In this document: in pieces, positions 62,655-64,000 of the stretch
Numbering within the stretch: position 1 is the stretch's first letter
How the letters are laid out: each line of letters starts with the position of its first letter
Origin: Arthrobacter sp. NIO-1057
Lineage (GTDB): Bacteria; Actinomycetota; Actinomycetes; Actinomycetales; Micrococcaceae
Direction: 5' to 3'
DNA length: 64,000 nt
Assembly (NCBI RefSeq): GCF_900094805.1
Contig: NZ_FMAT01000001.1
Span: forward strand, 1,250,196 to 1,314,195
Translations under genes and position numbers: made by a program
The notes under the pieces: generated by a model
Database searches by the model: none
What the model saw: the letters and a program-made list of their open reading frames with translations, nothing else
What the model was told of the DNA's origin: nothing

Positions 62655-62676
62655 TTACCGACCATTCGTTCAATAA
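62655..62676. promoter_or_regulatory. PaaR operator upstream of paaJ
   Basis: Read on the minus strand the core is TATTGAACGAATGGTCGGTA, which matches the paaA site (TACTGAACGAACGGTCAGTA) at 17 of 20 positions. It lies 48 bases before the paaJ start and 69 bases upstream of menB. Confidence 0.75.
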
Positions 62677-62744
62677 TAAAGTCGAAGACTACAGGAATTT
62701 TCAGATTCTTAGAGATCGGGCGGAAACCGACTAGCATTCATAGG

Positions 62745-63707
62745 GTGAGTAGCCAGAATAATTCCGCAGTGCCCCAGAAGGTTTCCGATGTCTTTGATCC
62801 CGTGCGTTGGCGCGTGGTTGAAGGATTCGATTTCTCCGACATCACCTACCACCGCCAGGTAGAACGTGATGCCCAAGGCAATATCCTGCGTGATCTACCA
62901 ACGGTGCGCATCGCCTTTGACCGCCCCGAGGTACGCAACGCATTCCGCCCACATACCGTGGATGAGCTTTATCGAGCCATGGATCATGCGCGCATGACGA
63001 GCAATGTTGCCACGGTGCTACTCACCGGCAATGGTCCTTCACCCAAAGATGGCGGACACGCGTTCTGCTCAGGAGGAGACCAGCGTATTCGCGGGCGCGA
63101 CGGCTACCGATATGCCGAGGGTGAGACCCGCGAATCGATCGATCCTGCCCGCGCCGGACGACTGCACATTCTTGAAGTACAGCGCCTGATGCGCACCATG
63201 CCGAAGGTCGTCTTGTGCGTCGTCAACGGTTGGGCCGCTGGCGGTGGACACTCCTTGCACGTGGTTTCCGACCTAACGATCGCTTCCAAGGAACACGGAA
63301 AGTTCAAGCAGACCGACGCCACCGTAGGTTCTTTTGATGCCGGTTACGGCTCCGCGCTGCTGGCCCGCCAGGTGGGACAGAAGACTGCTCGTGAGATCTT
63401 CTTCCTCGCCCGTGAGTACTCCGCAGACGATATGGTCCGCATGGGCGCTGTCAACGAATCGGTGGACCACGAGCGGCTTGAAGAAGTTGCCTTGGAATAC
63501 GCAGAGGACATCGCCAAGCAGTCCCCACAGGCCATTCGTATGCTGAAGTTCGCCTTCAATCTGGCCGATGATGGGCTCGCTGGACAGCAGGTCTTCGCCG
63601 GTGAAGCCACTCGCATGGCCTATATGACCGATGAAGCGGTAGAAGGACGTGACGCGTTCTTAGGCAAACGCGACCCTGACTGGTCCGACTACCCTTACTA
63701 CTTCTAA
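62745..63707 (+). CDS. menB: 1,4-Dihydroxy-2-naphthoyl-CoA synthase MenB
   Basis: A 320-residue crotonase-fold cyclase of menaquinone synthesis. Diagnostic are FDRPEVRNAFRPHTVDEL, AFCSGGDQRIRGRDGYRYA, NGWAAGGGHSLHVVSDLTIAS and QTDATVGSFDAGYGSALLARQVGQK. The GTG at 62745 has no Shine-Dalgarno; TAGCAT lies seven bases upstream, fitting a leaderless message. The frame extends to 62595 without support. menE follows 28 bases later. Confidence 0.95.
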   Translation: MSSQNNSAVPQKVSDVFDPVRWRVVEGFDFSDITYHRQVERDAQGNILRDLPTVRIAFDRPEVRNAFRPHTVDELYRAMDHARMTSNVATVLLTGNGPSPKDGGHAFCSGGDQRIRGRDGYRYAEGETRESIDPARAGRLHILEVQRLMRTMPKVVLCVVNGWAAGGGHSLHVVSDLTIASKEHGKFKQTDATVGSFDAGYGSALLARQVGQKTAREIFFLAREYSADDMVRMGAVNESVDHERLEEVALEYAEDIAKQSPQAIRMLKFAFNLADDGLAGQQVFAGEATRMAYMTDEAVEGRDAFLGKRDPDWSDYPYYF

Positions 63708-63735
63708 GCGACGGCGCCGGCACAAGGACGACTCT

Positions 63736-64000
63736 ATGGACGCACTGCATCAAGAACTGCTTGCCGCATTGGCTAACGTCGCCAATGACAACGGCCCGGC
63801 ACTGGAAGTTATTGCCGATGACACCACCAGCGCAGGCTGGCGCATTGAGTATCTTCACGACCAAGATCTCCCCGGGTTCGAGAAACCCATGGTCGTGGTA
63901 CACACCTCAGGATCCACCGGCCGAGCAAAACGCACCGTCTTGAGCGTTCAGGCATTAGCTTCTAGCGCCCAAGCCACCGCAGAATTCCTTGGATTTGAAG
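63736..64000 (+). CDS. menE: o-Succinylbenzoate-CoA ligase MenE (partial, 3' end off the window)
   Basis: The first 88 codons of an adenylate-forming ligase: MDALHQELLAALANVANDNG and, near residue 55, VVVHTSGSTGRAKRTVLS, the ATP P-loop. Directly after menB and in the same direction, this is almost certainly menE, which activates o-succinylbenzoate before MenB. AAGGA lies seven bases before the ATG at 63736. The gene continues beyond base 64000. Confidence 0.88.
   Translation, partial: MDALHQELLAALANVANDNGPALEVIADDTTSAGWRIEYLHDQDLPGFEKPMVVVHTSGSTGRAKRTVLSVQALASSAQATAEFLGFE

Overview
The window looks like chromosomal core DNA of a moderate-GC actinobacterium of the Micrococcaceae type (Arthrobacter/Glutamicibacter-like). 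This is inferred from gene families: a mycobacterial HadA-like dehydratase, the MetP/MetS transporter pair, a menaquinone-only quinone pathway, and many genes without a Shine-Dalgarno that start just after a TANNNT box. I see no integrase, transposase, phage gene, rRNA or CRISPR array. Both ends cut a gene: a HadA-like dehydratase at the left and menE at the right.

Layout. 1-3 kb: end of a fatty-acid dehydratase gene, a small membrane protein, a DUF2797 protein and a small alarmone synthetase. 2.9-3.8 kb: tRNA-Thr/tRNA-Met on the minus strand and a second identical tRNA-Thr on the plus strand; the two tRNA-Thr genes form a perfect 93-bp inverted repeat. 3.9-5.7 kb: TPP riboswitch and thiC. 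5.8-15.7 kb: a DEAD-box helicase, cystathionine synthesis (metB-cbs), an AlkA-type glycosylase, thioredoxin, tRNA-Tyr, YajQ, HtpX and RarD. 15.8-20.6 kb: GABA transaminase, the methionine/alanine importer MetP with its 50-residue partner MetS, and a PucR regulator. 20.6-33.2 kb: SUKH-like and HIT proteins, then menaquinone genes (polyprenyl synthase, menF, menD, menC) with an amino-acid ABC importer, a Tat-exported PhoX-type protein and a PAP2 phosphatase interspersed. 34.4-38.8 kb: a three-gene 2-oxoacid dehydrogenase operon with a divergent Lrp/AsnC regulator. 38.9-62.6 kb: a nearly complete phenylacetate pathway in four transcription units, interspersed with DoxX, an amino-acid ABC system with a fused binding protein-permease, an S9 peptidase, a GNAT-GrpB fusion, a PnuC-like transporter, an alpha-amylase, a tyrosine phosphatase and a RIO kinase. 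62.7-64 kb: menB and the start of menE.

How the genes work together. PaaK makes phenylacetyl-CoA, PaaABCDE epoxidises the ring, PaaG isomerises it, PaaZ opens and oxidises the ring, PaaF/PaaH/PaaJ carry out beta-oxidation, and PaaI is a rescue thioesterase. A TetR regulator (PaaR) is encoded beside paaK, and similar palindromes lie before paaA, paaI, paaZ and paaJ, so I infer one regulon. The men genes make menaquinone and the polyprenyl synthase probably supplies its side chain; menG and menA are not in the window.

Nothing here is clearly a new defence or mobile system. The most notable items are the inverted tRNA-Thr duplication, the four-site PaaR regulon, the GNAT-GrpB fusion, a small ORF overlapping the start of a RIO kinase, an alarmone synthetase whose frame is open upstream of its first ATG, and several uncharacterised palindromes in divergent promoters.
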